From positions 248,001-312,000 of the forward strand of contig NZ_ATUG01000001.1 of the NCBI RefSeq assembly GCF_000420085.1: 64,000 nt of DNA. Reading direction: 5' to 3'. The notes under the pieces are model-generated. The model worked only from the letters and a program-made list of their open reading frames with translations, did not search any database and was not told the origin of the DNA. Positions 9,599-17,641 of the stretch are shown here, piece by piece. Positions within the stretch are counted from its first letter, which is position 1, and each line of letters opens with the position of its first letter. Source of the stretch: Desulfospira joergensenii DSM 10085. Its GTDB lineage: Bacteria > Desulfobacterota > Desulfobacteria > Desulfobacterales > Desulfobacteraceae. The position numbers were made by a program, and so were the translations under genes.

Positions 9599-10477
9599 AT
9601 GAATTTAAAAGAATCCCTCGAGAAGAAAAGATTTGTTGTCACCTCGGAAATCCAGGTTCCCATGGGCGATGAAGAGCCCGAGCACCTGGTTGAGAGCCTG
9701 GGCCGCGTCAAGGGCCGGGTGGACGGGGTGTCCATCCAGGAAATGGAACTGGAAGGGGTGGTTTCAGATACCATTAAGTCCTGTTCCCTTCTGAAGGCAA
9801 ACAATTTCAACGCCATTTACCAGACCACCACCCGGGATAAAAACCGGTACCAGCTCCAGAAGGACCTGACCCAGGCCCATGAAACCGGTGTGGACAACCT
9901 GCTGGTATTTACCGAAGACTACAGGATCACCGGAGATTCCCTCCAGGAGACCATGTTCTTCCACGTGGACTCGGGAAAACTGGGCTCTGTCCTGGACCAC
10001 CTGAAAAAAGGGATGACCATTGAAGGCAAGGAGCTGGAAGCCAGGGCTGAGTTCCTCCTGGGCTCGGGCGTGGAAACGCCCTGGGGGAAAAACATGCCCA
10101 AAAAAGGCATGGAGGAGATGGAGGACATGATCAACGTGGGAACCGGTTATTTTTTAACCACACCCATCTTTGACGTTGAGCAGTTTGCCAAATTCATGAA
10201 ACAGGTGGACCCATTCAAGGTCCCGGTGATTGCAGAGGTCATGATCCTGAGAACCGCCGGCATGGGAAAATTCCTGAACCGCCACTTCAAATCAGGACTG
10301 GTGCCGGAATGGGTCATCCAGAAACTTGCCCAGGCCCCGGACAAGAAAAAGGCCAGCATGGATCTGTTTGCCGATACCATCAAAAACCTCAGGGATGTCT
10401 GCCAGGGAGTTCATATCATCACCATGGGCAGTGCCGACCATCTGGTGGATTACCTGAACGCCGCAAAGTTACGATAA
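9599..10477 (+). CDS. MetF-like methylenetetrahydrofolate reductase family protein
   Basis: A 292-residue TIM-barrel protein resembling MetF: the N-terminal strand reads FVVTSEIQVPMGDEEPEHLVE, where the catalytic Glu of MetF is expected (SEI), followed by DGVSIQEMELEGVVSD and a C-terminal segment with KVPVIAEVMILRTAGMGKF. It is clearly different from the second MetF of this cluster (17642-18577). The FAD- and folate-binding residues are less canonical here, so it may be a paralogue that binds another C1 carrier or acts as a structural subunit. It starts 15 bp after the regulator, with AAAGGAGGCAGATC before the ATG, and ends 10 bp before the Hdr gene, so it is in the same operon. Confidence 0.75.
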   Translation: MNLKESLEKKRFVVTSEIQVPMGDEEPEHLVESLGRVKGRVDGVSIQEMELEGVVSDTIKSCSLLKANNFNAIYQTTTRDKNRYQLQKDLTQAHETGVDNLLVFTEDYRITGDSLQETMFFHVDSGKLGSVLDHLKKGMTIEGKELEARAEFLLGSGVETPWGKNMPKKGMEEMEDMINVGTGYFLTTPIFDVEQFAKFMKQVDPFKVPVIAEVMILRTAGMGKFLNRHFKSGLVPEWVIQKLAQAPDKKKASMDLFADTIKNLRDVCQGVHIITMGSADHLVDYLNAAKLR

Positions 10478-10487
10478 GGGGGAAGTT

Positions 10488-11774
10488 ATGGCAGAGGCGA
10501 TTAAAATCGACGAACTCGACATTGAGTTCAAGGAAGAGGTCCTGGACAAGGTGCCGGACGGGAACTTTGATCTGTGCCTGACCTGCGGGACATGCACGGG
10601 CGGATGCCCGGCTTCGGAGCAGTTTGACATGGATCCCAGAAAACTGATCCGGATGCTCAACCTGGGGATGGATGAACAGGTGAAAAAATCCCACTGGATC
10701 TGGGTCTGCTCCATGTGCGCCCGGTGCCTGTTTGCCTGCCCCATGAACGTGAATATCCCCAAACTGATCTATAATATCCGCCGGGCCGTGCCCCGGGAAA
10801 AGCGTCCCCGGGGAATCCTGGGCTCCTGTGACCAGCACATCCGGACCGGAAGCGCCATGGGAGCGGCCAAGGAGGACTTTGAATTCACCGTACTCGACGT
10901 GGCCGAAGAGATCCGGGAAGAACAGGAGGGGTTTGAAGACCTTGAGGTCACTGTGGACCGGGTGGGTGCGAACATGGTGCTCAACCAGAACTCCCGGGAA
11001 CCCGTGACCGAGCCCGAGGAGATGGGCCCTCTATGGAAGATCCTTCACAAGGTGGGGGCCGACTGGACCTACCCTTCGGTCATGTGGGCCGGTGAAAACT
11101 ACTGCATGTTCCTGGCCGACGACGAGGGGTGGAAGTATATCATCGAGGAGTTTGCCCTCCATGTGGACAATAATTTAAAAAGTCCCCTGGTGGTCAATAC
11201 CGAATGAGGCCACTCCTATTTTGCGATCCAGGAAGGATTGCGCAAGTATAAGATTCCCCATAAATTTCAGCTCATCACCATTATTGAGCTCTATGCCCAG
11301 TGGATCCGGGAGGGAAAGCTAGAAGTCAACTCCGACTGGAATAAGGACCTGGGTGTTAAATTCACGGTACAGGATCCCTGCAATATCGGCCGGAAAAGCG
11401 GATCCAATAAGATCGTGGATGATCTGCGCTTTGTGATCAAGACCGTGGTGGGGGAAGAAAACTTCATCGACACGGTTCCCAACCGGGACAACAACTTCTG
11501 CTGCGGCGGAGGCGGCGGGGCCCTCCAGGCCGGATTCCCGGACCAGAGAAAGGCCTTCGGCAGGACAAAGTACAATCAGATCATGGCCACCAAGGCATCT
11601 TATGTGATCGCGCCCTGCCACAATTGCCACGGCCAGATCGAAGATATCGGACATCATTACGGGGCCGAATACCACGTGGTCCATCTGTGGACCATCATTG
11701 CCCTGGCCATGGGCATGCTGGCTGAAACCGAACGAACCTATCTTGGGCCGGACCTGGCCGAAGTGGGACTATAA
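10488..11774 (+). CDS. HdrC/HdrB-type (HdrD-like) iron-sulfur selenoprotein
   Basis: A fused heterodisulfide-reductase-like subunit that would carry electrons between HdrA and its partners. Two 4Fe-4S motifs lie at Cys30/33/36/40 and Cys74/77/80/84 (HdrC part). The rest is a CCG (HdrB-like) region with DPCN, NNFCCGGGGGAL and APCHNCHGQ. Codon 240 is TGA (11205-11207), within NTE-stop-GHSYFA, in frame with the following 188 codons. The family normally has Cys here, so UGA is read as selenocysteine. A hairpin 14-38 nt downstream fits a bacterial SECIS. Reading it as one gene gives 428 residues. A naive annotation would split it into two genes at 11207. The gap to hdrA is 16 bp. Confidence 0.85.
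11221..11245 (+). promoter_or_regulatory. Putative bacterial SECIS hairpin for Sec240
   Basis: The stem TTGCGATCC (11221-11229) pairs with GGAT plus CGCAA (11235-11245) with a two-base TG bulge. The apical loop AGGAA begins 23 nt after the TGA at 11205-11207. Bacterial SECIS elements lie inside the coding region just downstream of UGA, with an apical loop roughly 16-37 nt away and a G among the first loop bases; all three hold here. Confidence 0.65.
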
Positions 11775-11790
11775 AAAAGGAGGGTGCCAA

Positions 11791-14700
11791 ATGACGAACA
11801 AACAAAACGGATCCGTCATGGTTGTCGGCGCCGGTATTGCAGGCATTCAGGCCTCCCTTGATCTGGCAGACTCAGGATTCCTGGTATACCTGGTGGACAA
11901 AGATACGGCCATCGGAGGAACCATGGCCCAACTGGACAAGACTTTCCCGACAAATGACTGCTCCATGTGCATTATCTCCCCCAAACTGGTGGAGGCGGGG
12001 CGTCATCTCAATATCGAACTTTTGACCATGACCGAGGTAGAGGATGTCTCCGGCGAGGAGGGAAATTTTACCGTCACCCTGAAACAGGCGCCCCGGTTCA
12101 TCGATCTTGAAAAATGCACGGCCTGCGGGGAGTGCACCAAGATCTGCCCGGTGGAGCTTCCCAGCGAGTTTGACGAAAACCTGCAGAACCGTAAAGCCGC
12201 ATTCAAGCTCTACCCCCAGGCCATGCCCAGCGCCTTTGCCATTGAAAAAAAGGACCGGGCCCCCTGCCGCCTGACCTGCCCGGCCGGGCTGAACGTCCAG
12301 GGCTATGTCCAGATGGTCAAAGAGGGGAAATTCAAGGAATCCCTGGAAATCATCATGGAGCAGCTGCCCCTCCCGGGCGTCCTGGGCCGGATCTGCCCCC
12401 ATGAGTGCGAGGATGCCTGCCGCAGGTGCCAGGTTGACGAACCCGTGGCCATCCGGGACCTGAAACGGCTGGCAGCGGACAGCTTTGATCCCCGGGAGAT
12501 TGAAATCCCATGCGCCCCCAAGATCAATAAAAAGGTGGCCATCATCGGCTCAGGCCCTGCCGGGCTGTCTGCCGGATACCATCTGGCCAGAAAAGGGGTG
12601 GACGCCACCATCTTCGAGGCCCTTCCCCGGGCCGGGGGGATGCTGAGGGTGGGCATTCCCGATCACCGGCTGCCCAGGGACGTTCTGGACAAAGACATTG
12701 ATGTGGTCACCAACCTGGGCGTGGAGATAAAGCTGAACACGAGCCTGGGAAAGGACATCACCGTGGACGGACTCCTGGCTAACGGCTATGATTCCGTGTT
12801 CCTGGCCCTTGGCGCCCACAAGGGAATTGAGCTCGGCATCCCCGGAGAAGAGCTTGAAGGCGTCCGCCAGGGTGTGGATTTCCTAAGGGAACTCAATCTT
12901 ACCGGCACCACAAAGACGGGTAAAAAAGTCGGCATCATCGGCGGGGGTAACGTGGCCATTGACGTGGCCCGTTCCGCAATCCGCCTGGGAGCCGGCGAGG
13001 TGACCATTCTCTACCGCAGAACCCGGAAGGAGATGCCGGCCTGGGAAGAGGAGATCCGGGCAGCCGAAGATGAAGGCGTGAAGATCACCTATCTTGCCGC
13101 CCCCCAGGAGATCCTTGGTGAGGACGGCAGGGTCAGGGCAGTCCGGGTGATCAAAATGGAGCTGGGAGAACCCGATACATCCGGAAGAAGGCGGCCCGTG
13201 CCCGTTCCGGGAAGCGAATACGAAATCGAAACCGACCAGATCATCCCGGCCATCGGCCAGCGGCCCGACGTTTCAGCCCTGGAAAAACTGGCCGGTGTGA
13301 ACATCAGCAAATGGGACACCACCGAGGTCAACCCCCTGACCCTGGCAACGGACAGGGAAGGCGTCTTTGCCGGAGGAGATGTCCAGACCGGTCCCGGCGT
13401 GGCCATAGCCGCCATTGCCGCAGGCATGGAGGCGGCCGAGTCCATGTTCCGGTATCTCACCGGGGCTGACATGGAAAAAGGCCGGCAAAGGGCCGTGGAG
13501 GAGAATCCCGAGTACATCCCTGTCCACGAAGACATGGCTGTTGAACACCGCCGCAGGATGCCCGAACTGGCCGTGGTTGAACGGGAGGGCAACTTCCAGG
13601 AGGTGGAACTGGGTTACGCCCGGGAAGACGGGCAAAAGGAGGCGGCCCGGTGCCTCAACTGCGGGTACTGCTCCGAGTGCCTCCAATGTGTGGATGCCTG
13701 CCTGGCCCATGCCGTGGATCATTCCATGACCGGAAAAACCCATACCCTTACGGTGGGGGCCGTGATCCTGTCGCCTGGATTCACCCCCTTCGAGCCCACC
13801 CAGATGACCACTTACTGCTACGGCCACAGCCCCAATGTGGTGACCAGCGTGGAATTTGAACGGATCCTCTCCGCTTCCGGTCCCTATGCCGGCCACCTGG
13901 TCAGGCCCTCGGACAATACCCCGCCCTCAAAGATTGCCTGGATCCAGTGCGTGGGATCCAGGGACATGAACCAGGGGGATAACTCCTACTGCTCCGGGGT
14001 CTGCTGCATGTACGCCAACAAGCAGGCGGTCATTGCCAAGGAGCATGCCGGGAGCAGCCTGGATACGGCCATTTTCTTCATGGACATGAGAACCCATGGC
14101 AAGGAGTTTGACAAGTACAATATACGGGCCCAGGACAACTCCGGGGTGAGGTTTATCCGGTCCAGGATCCATTCCGTATTTCCCGAGCCCGGAGACAAAT
14201 ACCGGATCGTCTATGCCAGCGAGGCGGGCAACACCATGGAGGAGATCTTCGACATGGTGGTCCTGTCCGTGGGACTGGCCCCCAATAAAGATGCCATTGG
14301 ACTTGCCAAACGGATCGGGGTTGAGATCAACGAACACGGATTTGCCGAAACCCGCAACCTGCTGCCGGTCCACACCTCCAGGCAGGGGATCTATGTCTGC
14401 GGGGCCTTCCAGGAGCCCAAGGACATCCCCTCATCGGTCATGGAAGCCTCTGCTGCGGCAGCCACAGCCACCATGGCCATGCCGGGGGAGAGGTGGAGCC
14501 TGACCCGGACCCGGGAACTGCCCCCTGAAAACGATTTTTCAGGACAGGCCCCCAGGATCGGGGTCTGGGTCTGCAACTGCGGCATCAACATCGGCGGTGT
14601 GGCCGATGTTCCTGCGGTGAGGGATTATGCCGCCACCCTGCCCTACGTGGTCCATGTGGAGGACAAACTCTTTACCTGTTCCCAGGATTCCCAGGATCAC

Positions 14701-16245
14701 ATGAAGGAGGTGATTGCCGAACACGGCCTCAATAGGGTGGTTGTGGCGGCCTGCTCCCCCAGAACCCACGAACCCCTGTTCCAGGAGACCATCCGGGATG
14801 CAGGCCTGAACAAGTATCTTTTTGAAATGGCCAATATCCGGGACCAGAACACCTGGGTCCATATGAACCACCCGGAAAAGGCCACCCAAAAGGCCAAGGA
14901 CCTGGTCCGCATGGCCGTGGCCAAGGCCGCGTTCATCGAGCCCCTGCACCAGGTCAGCCTGCCCATTAAAAAGGCTGTTCTGATCATCGGCGGGGGGGTC
15001 TCGGGCATGGAGGCGGCTATTTCTGCAGCCTCCCAGGGGATAGAAGTCCACCTGGTGGAAAAAACCGGGACCCTGGGGGGGATTGCAAAACAGCTCAATG
15101 CCACCTGGCAGGGAGAGCCCATCCAGGAGTACGTAAACTCCCTGGAGGAGCTGGTCCGGGCCAACAACTCCATCTCCCTTTACCTGGATTCCCAGGTCAC
15201 CTCGACCACCGGGTCCATGGGAAATTTCGTCACCTGCATATCCGTAAACGGGGGGGACCGGGAGTCGACAGTGGAACACGGCGCCGCCATCCTGGCAACG
15301 GGGGGACTGGAGTTCAAGCCCGATGAGTATCTCTACGGGCAGGAGCCCAACGTCCTGACCCATCTGGATATGGATGCGGCCCTGAGGGAGGAGGACCCGC
15401 GCATTAAAACCGCTAAAAAGATCATCTTCATCCAATGCGTGGGATCCCGGAACGAGGAAAATCCCTATTGTTCCAAGATCTGCTGCACCCACAGCCTGAA
15501 AAGCGCCCTGGCCCTGAAAAAAATGGATCCCCGCAAACGGGTCTATATCGTCTACCGGGATATCCGTTCCTACGGGTTCAGGGAGGACCTGTACAAGGAG
15601 GCAAGGGAAGCCGGGATCCTCTTTATCCGCTACGATCTGGAAAAGATGCCTGAGCTGAAAAAAAACGCCAACCAGGAACTGGAGTTCACGGTTCTGGACC
15701 ATGTGCTCCAGGTACCGGTGATCATCAATCCGGACCTGGTGGTCCTGGCCTCGGGCATATCCCCCGGCGACAACCACAGCCTGTTTGAGAAGTTCAAGGT
15801 CCCGGTGAACGCCGAAGGCTTCCTGGTGGAGGCCCATGCCAAGCTGAGACCCGTGGATTTTGCCTCTGACGGCCTGTTCGTGGCCGGACTTGCCCACTAT
15901 CCCAAACCCCTGGAGGAAAGCATTGCCCAGGCCCGGGCCGCCGTGGCCAGAGCCATGACCATCCTGTCCCGGGATTCCCTTATGGTGGGCGGGGTGGTGG
16001 CCGAGGTCACCCCGGAAAAATGTGCGGTCTGCCTGACCTGCGTGAGGACCTGCCCCTATGACATCCCCTATATCCACGAGGACGGATACGCCAAGATCGA
16101 TCCCTCGGAATGCCACGGCTGCGGGGCCTGTGTAGGCGAGTGCCCGGGCAAGGCCATTCGGCTGAACCACTTCACGGACGAGCAGATCATCGCAAAAACC
16201 GATGCCCTGTTTCATGATGAAGAATTGATAATGGAGAACGGATAA
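11791..16245 (+). CDS. hdrA: HdrA-type flavoprotein with inserted GltD-like module and second HdrA half
   Basis: A 1484-residue flavin and iron-sulfur protein, the expected electron-bifurcating core of the cluster. The start is ATG 11791 after AAAAAAGGAGGGTGCCAA. Order: HdrA N-terminus with FAD motif VVGAGIAGIQA and FPTNDCSMC (53-60); ferredoxin motif Cys109/112/115/119; then an inserted GltD/dihydropyrimidine-dehydrogenase-like module (about 155-610) with PCRLTCPAG, Cys-rich CPHECEDACRRC, FAD motif VAIIGSGPAG (249-258) and NAD(P)H motif VGIIGGGNVA; a further Cys cluster at 621-637; the rest of HdrA; a second HdrA half from about Cys928 (VCNCGINIGG) with another FAD motif (VLIIGGGVSGMEA); and two final 4Fe-4S motifs (Cys1411/1414/1417/1421 and 1441/1444/1447/1451). 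It probably oxidises NAD(P)H and splits electrons between ferredoxin or another acceptor and the MetF side; this is inference. Confidence 0.88.
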   Translation: MTNKQNGSVMVVGAGIAGIQASLDLADSGFLVYLVDKDTAIGGTMAQLDKTFPTNDCSMCIISPKLVEAGRHLNIELLTMTEVEDVSGEEGNFTVTLKQAPRFIDLEKCTACGECTKICPVELPSEFDENLQNRKAAFKLYPQAMPSAFAIEKKDRAPCRLTCPAGLNVQGYVQMVKEGKFKESLEIIMEQLPLPGVLGRICPHECEDACRRCQVDEPVAIRDLKRLAADSFDPREIEIPCAPKINKKVAIIGSGPAGLSAGYHLARKGVDATIFEALPRAGGMLRVGIPDHRLPRDVLDKDIDVVTNLGVEIKLNTSLGKDITVDGLLANGYDSVFLALGAHKGIELGIPGEELEGVRQGVDFLRELNLTGTTKTGKKVGIIGGGNVAIDVARSAIRLGAGEVTILYRRTRKEMPAWEEEIRAAEDEGVKITYLAAPQEILGEDGRVRAVRVIKMELGEPDTSGRRRPVPVPGSEYEIETDQIIPAIGQRPDVSALEKLAGVNISKWDTTEVNPLTLATDREGVFAGGDVQTGPGVAIAAIAAGMEAAESMFRYLTGADMEKGRQRAVEENPEYIPVHEDMAVEHRRRMPELAVVEREGNFQEVELGYAREDGQKEAARCLNCGYCSECLQCVDACLAHAVDHSMTGKTHTLTVGAVILSPGFTPFEPTQMTTYCYGHSPNVVTSVEFERILSASGPYAGHLVRPSDNTPPSKIAWIQCVGSRDMNQGDNSYCSGVCCMYANKQAVIAKEHAGSSLDTAIFFMDMRTHGKEFDKYNIRAQDNSGVRFIRSRIHSVFPEPGDKYRIVYASEAGNTMEEIFDMVVLSVGLAPNKDAIGLAKRIGVEINEHGFAETRNLLPVHTSRQGIYVCGAFQEPKDIPSSVMEASAAAATATMAMPGERWSLTRTRELPPENDFSGQAPRIGVWVCNCGINIGGVADVPAVRDYAATLPYVVHVEDKLFTCSQDSQDHMKEVIAEHGLNRVVVAACSPRTHEPLFQETIRDAGLNKYLFEMANIRDQNTWVHMNHPEKATQKAKDLVRMAVAKAAFIEPLHQVSLPIKKAVLIIGGGVSGMEAAISAASQGIEVHLVEKTGTLGGIAKQLNATWQGEPIQEYVNSLEELVRANNSISLYLDSQVTSTTGSMGNFVTCISVNGGDRESTVEHGAAILATGGLEFKPDEYLYGQEPNVLTHLDMDAALREEDPRIKTAKKIIFIQCVGSRNEENPYCSKICCTHSLKSALALKKMDPRKRVYIVYRDIRSYGFREDLYKEAREAGILFIRYDLEKMPELKKNANQELEFTVLDHVLQVPVIINPDLVVLASGISPGDNHSLFEKFKVPVNAEGFLVEAHAKLRPVDFASDGLFVAGLAHYPKPLEESIAQARAAVARAMTILSRDSLMVGGVVAEVTPEKCAVCLTCVRTCPYDIPYIHEDGYAKIDPSECHGCGACVGECPGKAIRLNHFTDEQIIAKTDALFHDEELIMENG

Positions 16246-16259
16246 TTAAGGAGAGAGCC

Positions 16260-16685
16260 ATGAGTAAAGACTTCGAACCCAGGATCATCGCGTTCTGCTG
16301 CCAGTATTGAGCCTATGCAGCAGGGGACCTGGCAGGTTCCATGAGATTGTCCTATCCTTCCGAGATAAAGATCATTCAACTGCCCTGCACGGGACGTGTG
16401 GACATCATCCACCTGATGAACGCCTTTGAGGACGGGGCAGACGGTGTATACGTGGCCGGCTGCCTGGAAGGAGAATGCCACTATATATCCGGAAACCTCA
16501 AGGCCAGAAGAAAGGTGAATTACGTGAGACGTATTCTGGACGAAATCGGTGTGGAACCGGAGCGGATCCAGATGTACAACCTCTCATCGGCCCAGGGCGC
16601 CCGGTTTGCGGAAATCGCCACTGAAATGGTGGAAAAGATCAGGGAACTGGGCCCGACACCCGTCACCGGCAGCCATGCGGCATGA
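16260..16685 (+). CDS. mvhD: MvhD-type hydrogenase delta subunit, selenoprotein
   Basis: The start is ATG 16260 after AAGGAGAGAGCC. Codon 17 is TGA (16308-16310) inside AFCCQY-stop-AYAAGDLAG. MvhD proteins have CNWC(S/A)YAxADLAG there, so UGA replaces a [2Fe-2S] ligand Cys and is read as selenocysteine, giving 141 residues. Other cluster ligands are Cys13/14 and the C-terminal GCLEGECHY motif. MvhD passes electrons from an oxidoreductase to HdrA in flavin-based bifurcation. The longest open frame without readthrough begins at 16341 and lacks the N-terminal ligands, so a naive call would be truncated. It sits 14 bp after hdrA. No hydrogenase large or small subunit is in the window, so the electron source here is more likely the MetFV or NAD(P)H side. 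Confidence 0.88.
16325..16340 (+). promoter_or_regulatory. Putative bacterial SECIS hairpin for Sec17 of MvhD
   Basis: GGACCT (16325-16330) pairs with AGGTTCC (16334-16340) with one bulged T; the loop is GGC. The loop begins 21 nt after the UGA at 16308-16310, and G is in its first two positions, as SelB-binding hairpins require. Confidence 0.6.
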
Positions 16686-16908
16686 GAAGATTTTTATATA
16701 AAAGGCTGAAGGGGGATTTTTGATTTATGAAGTCGGATTTTAAATTTGAGGAGGCCCCATCGGGCACCAATCAAAAATCCAACTTCTAAAATCGAAAGCC
16801 TTTATACTTTCAACATTTTTTGTGGCCCCAAGGCCAATTGGGTTATTGGAAAGCCAGCTTTCGACTTTTGGCTTTACGCTTTTGACTTTAAACAGATAGA
16901 GGTGACCA
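16686..16908. repeat. Palindromic repeat inside the mvhD-metV gap (copy 1)
   Basis: The 223-bp gap breaks an otherwise tightly packed operon. GAAGTCGGATTTT (16730-16740 region) pairs imperfectly with AAAAATCCAACTTC (16774-16787 region). The block 16736-16780, with core CGGGCACCAATC (16761-16772), recurs at 42341-42385. A second small hairpin uses AAAGCCA and TGGCTTT further right. The metV RBS (GAGGTGACC) directly follows. No open frame was seen. Confidence 0.6.
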
Positions 16909-17586
16909 ATGATAGTTGCAGATCGTAAGTCTCTTGATGAGATACTGGCGATGGTGGAAGAGAACCATAAAATCCTCATTACCGGATGCAAGGGGTGTGT
17001 AACCGTCTGTAATGTCGGGGGACTCAAAGAGGTGGAAATCCTGGCCTCATCCATGAAAATCGCCCGGAAAAAGGCCGGCAGAAAAATCGACATTGACACC
17101 CTCGTGCTGGAGCGGCAATGCGACAATGAATATGTCTCCCAGATCAGTGAGACGGTCGGGGACTACGAGGCTGTCCTTTCCATGGCCTGCGGCGTGGGAC
17201 CCCAATTTCTTTCGGAAATGTATCCGGACCAGGTGTTTTATCCGGCCGTGAACACCACCTTTTTCGGGGGAGCCGTGGAACACGGGATCTGGGAGGAGCG
17301 CTGTGCCGGCTGCGGCACCTGCGCCATCCATCTTTTCGGCGGACTCTGCCCCGTGGCCCGATGCGCCAAGAGCCTGCTTCACGGGCCCTGCGGAGGATCC
17401 TCCAAGGGAGTCTGCGAGATCAACAAGGACACGGAATGCATCTGGGACGCCATTGTGAGAAAGAAAATGGAACTGGGAAAGCTGGAAGATCTTAGCCGGA
17501 TCAAACCGCCCAAAAACTGGAAAACCGCCCGGGACGGAGGTCCCAGAAGAAGCATAAGAGAGGAGCTTGTGGAAGGGAATATCTAG
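16909..17586 (+). CDS. metV: MetV: zinc/iron-sulfur partner of methylenetetrahydrofolate reductase
   Basis: A 225-residue cysteine-rich protein of the methylenetetrahydrofolate-reductase C-terminal (MetV) family. The N-terminal part carries GCKGCVTVCNVGG and a Rossmann-like region with ERQCDNEYV and MACGVGPQFL. The C-terminal part has the dense set CAGCGTCAIHLFGGLCPVAR, then GPCGGSSKGVCEI, which holds iron-sulfur clusters and Zn in the family. MetV binds MetF and links it to an external electron donor in acetogens and related anaerobes. It starts after GAGGTGACC, 223 bp past mvhD, and is followed by metF after 55 bp. The stop is TAG. Confidence 0.88.
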   Translation: MIVADRKSLDEILAMVEENHKILITGCKGCVTVCNVGGLKEVEILASSMKIARKKAGRKIDIDTLVLERQCDNEYVSQISETVGDYEAVLSMACGVGPQFLSEMYPDQVFYPAVNTTFFGGAVEHGIWEERCAGCGTCAIHLFGGLCPVARCAKSLLHGPCGGSSKGVCEINKDTECIWDAIVRKKMELGKLEDLSRIKPPKNWKTARDGGPRRSIREELVEGNI

Positions 17587-17641
17587 TTTTCATCCAAACG
17601 CGGTTTTTTGTTCATCCATGAATCAAAAAAAGGGGGTTTAT

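Noticed and set aside
10488-11207. The Hdr-type gene as two genes, 10488-11207 and 11238-11774
   Set aside because: The two parts share a reading frame, no stop other than UGA intervenes, the second part lacks a proper start, and the joined protein matches one family.
14539-16215. A 558-codon open frame on the minus strand, antisense to hdrA
   Set aside because: It lies wholly inside hdrA, has Gly/His-rich low-quality composition and no RBS; long antisense frames are expected in GC-rich coding DNA with this codon bias.
16341-16685. mvhD starting at 16341
   Set aside because: That start removes the N-terminal Cys ligands; the frame is open across UGA from an ATG with a strong RBS at 16260.
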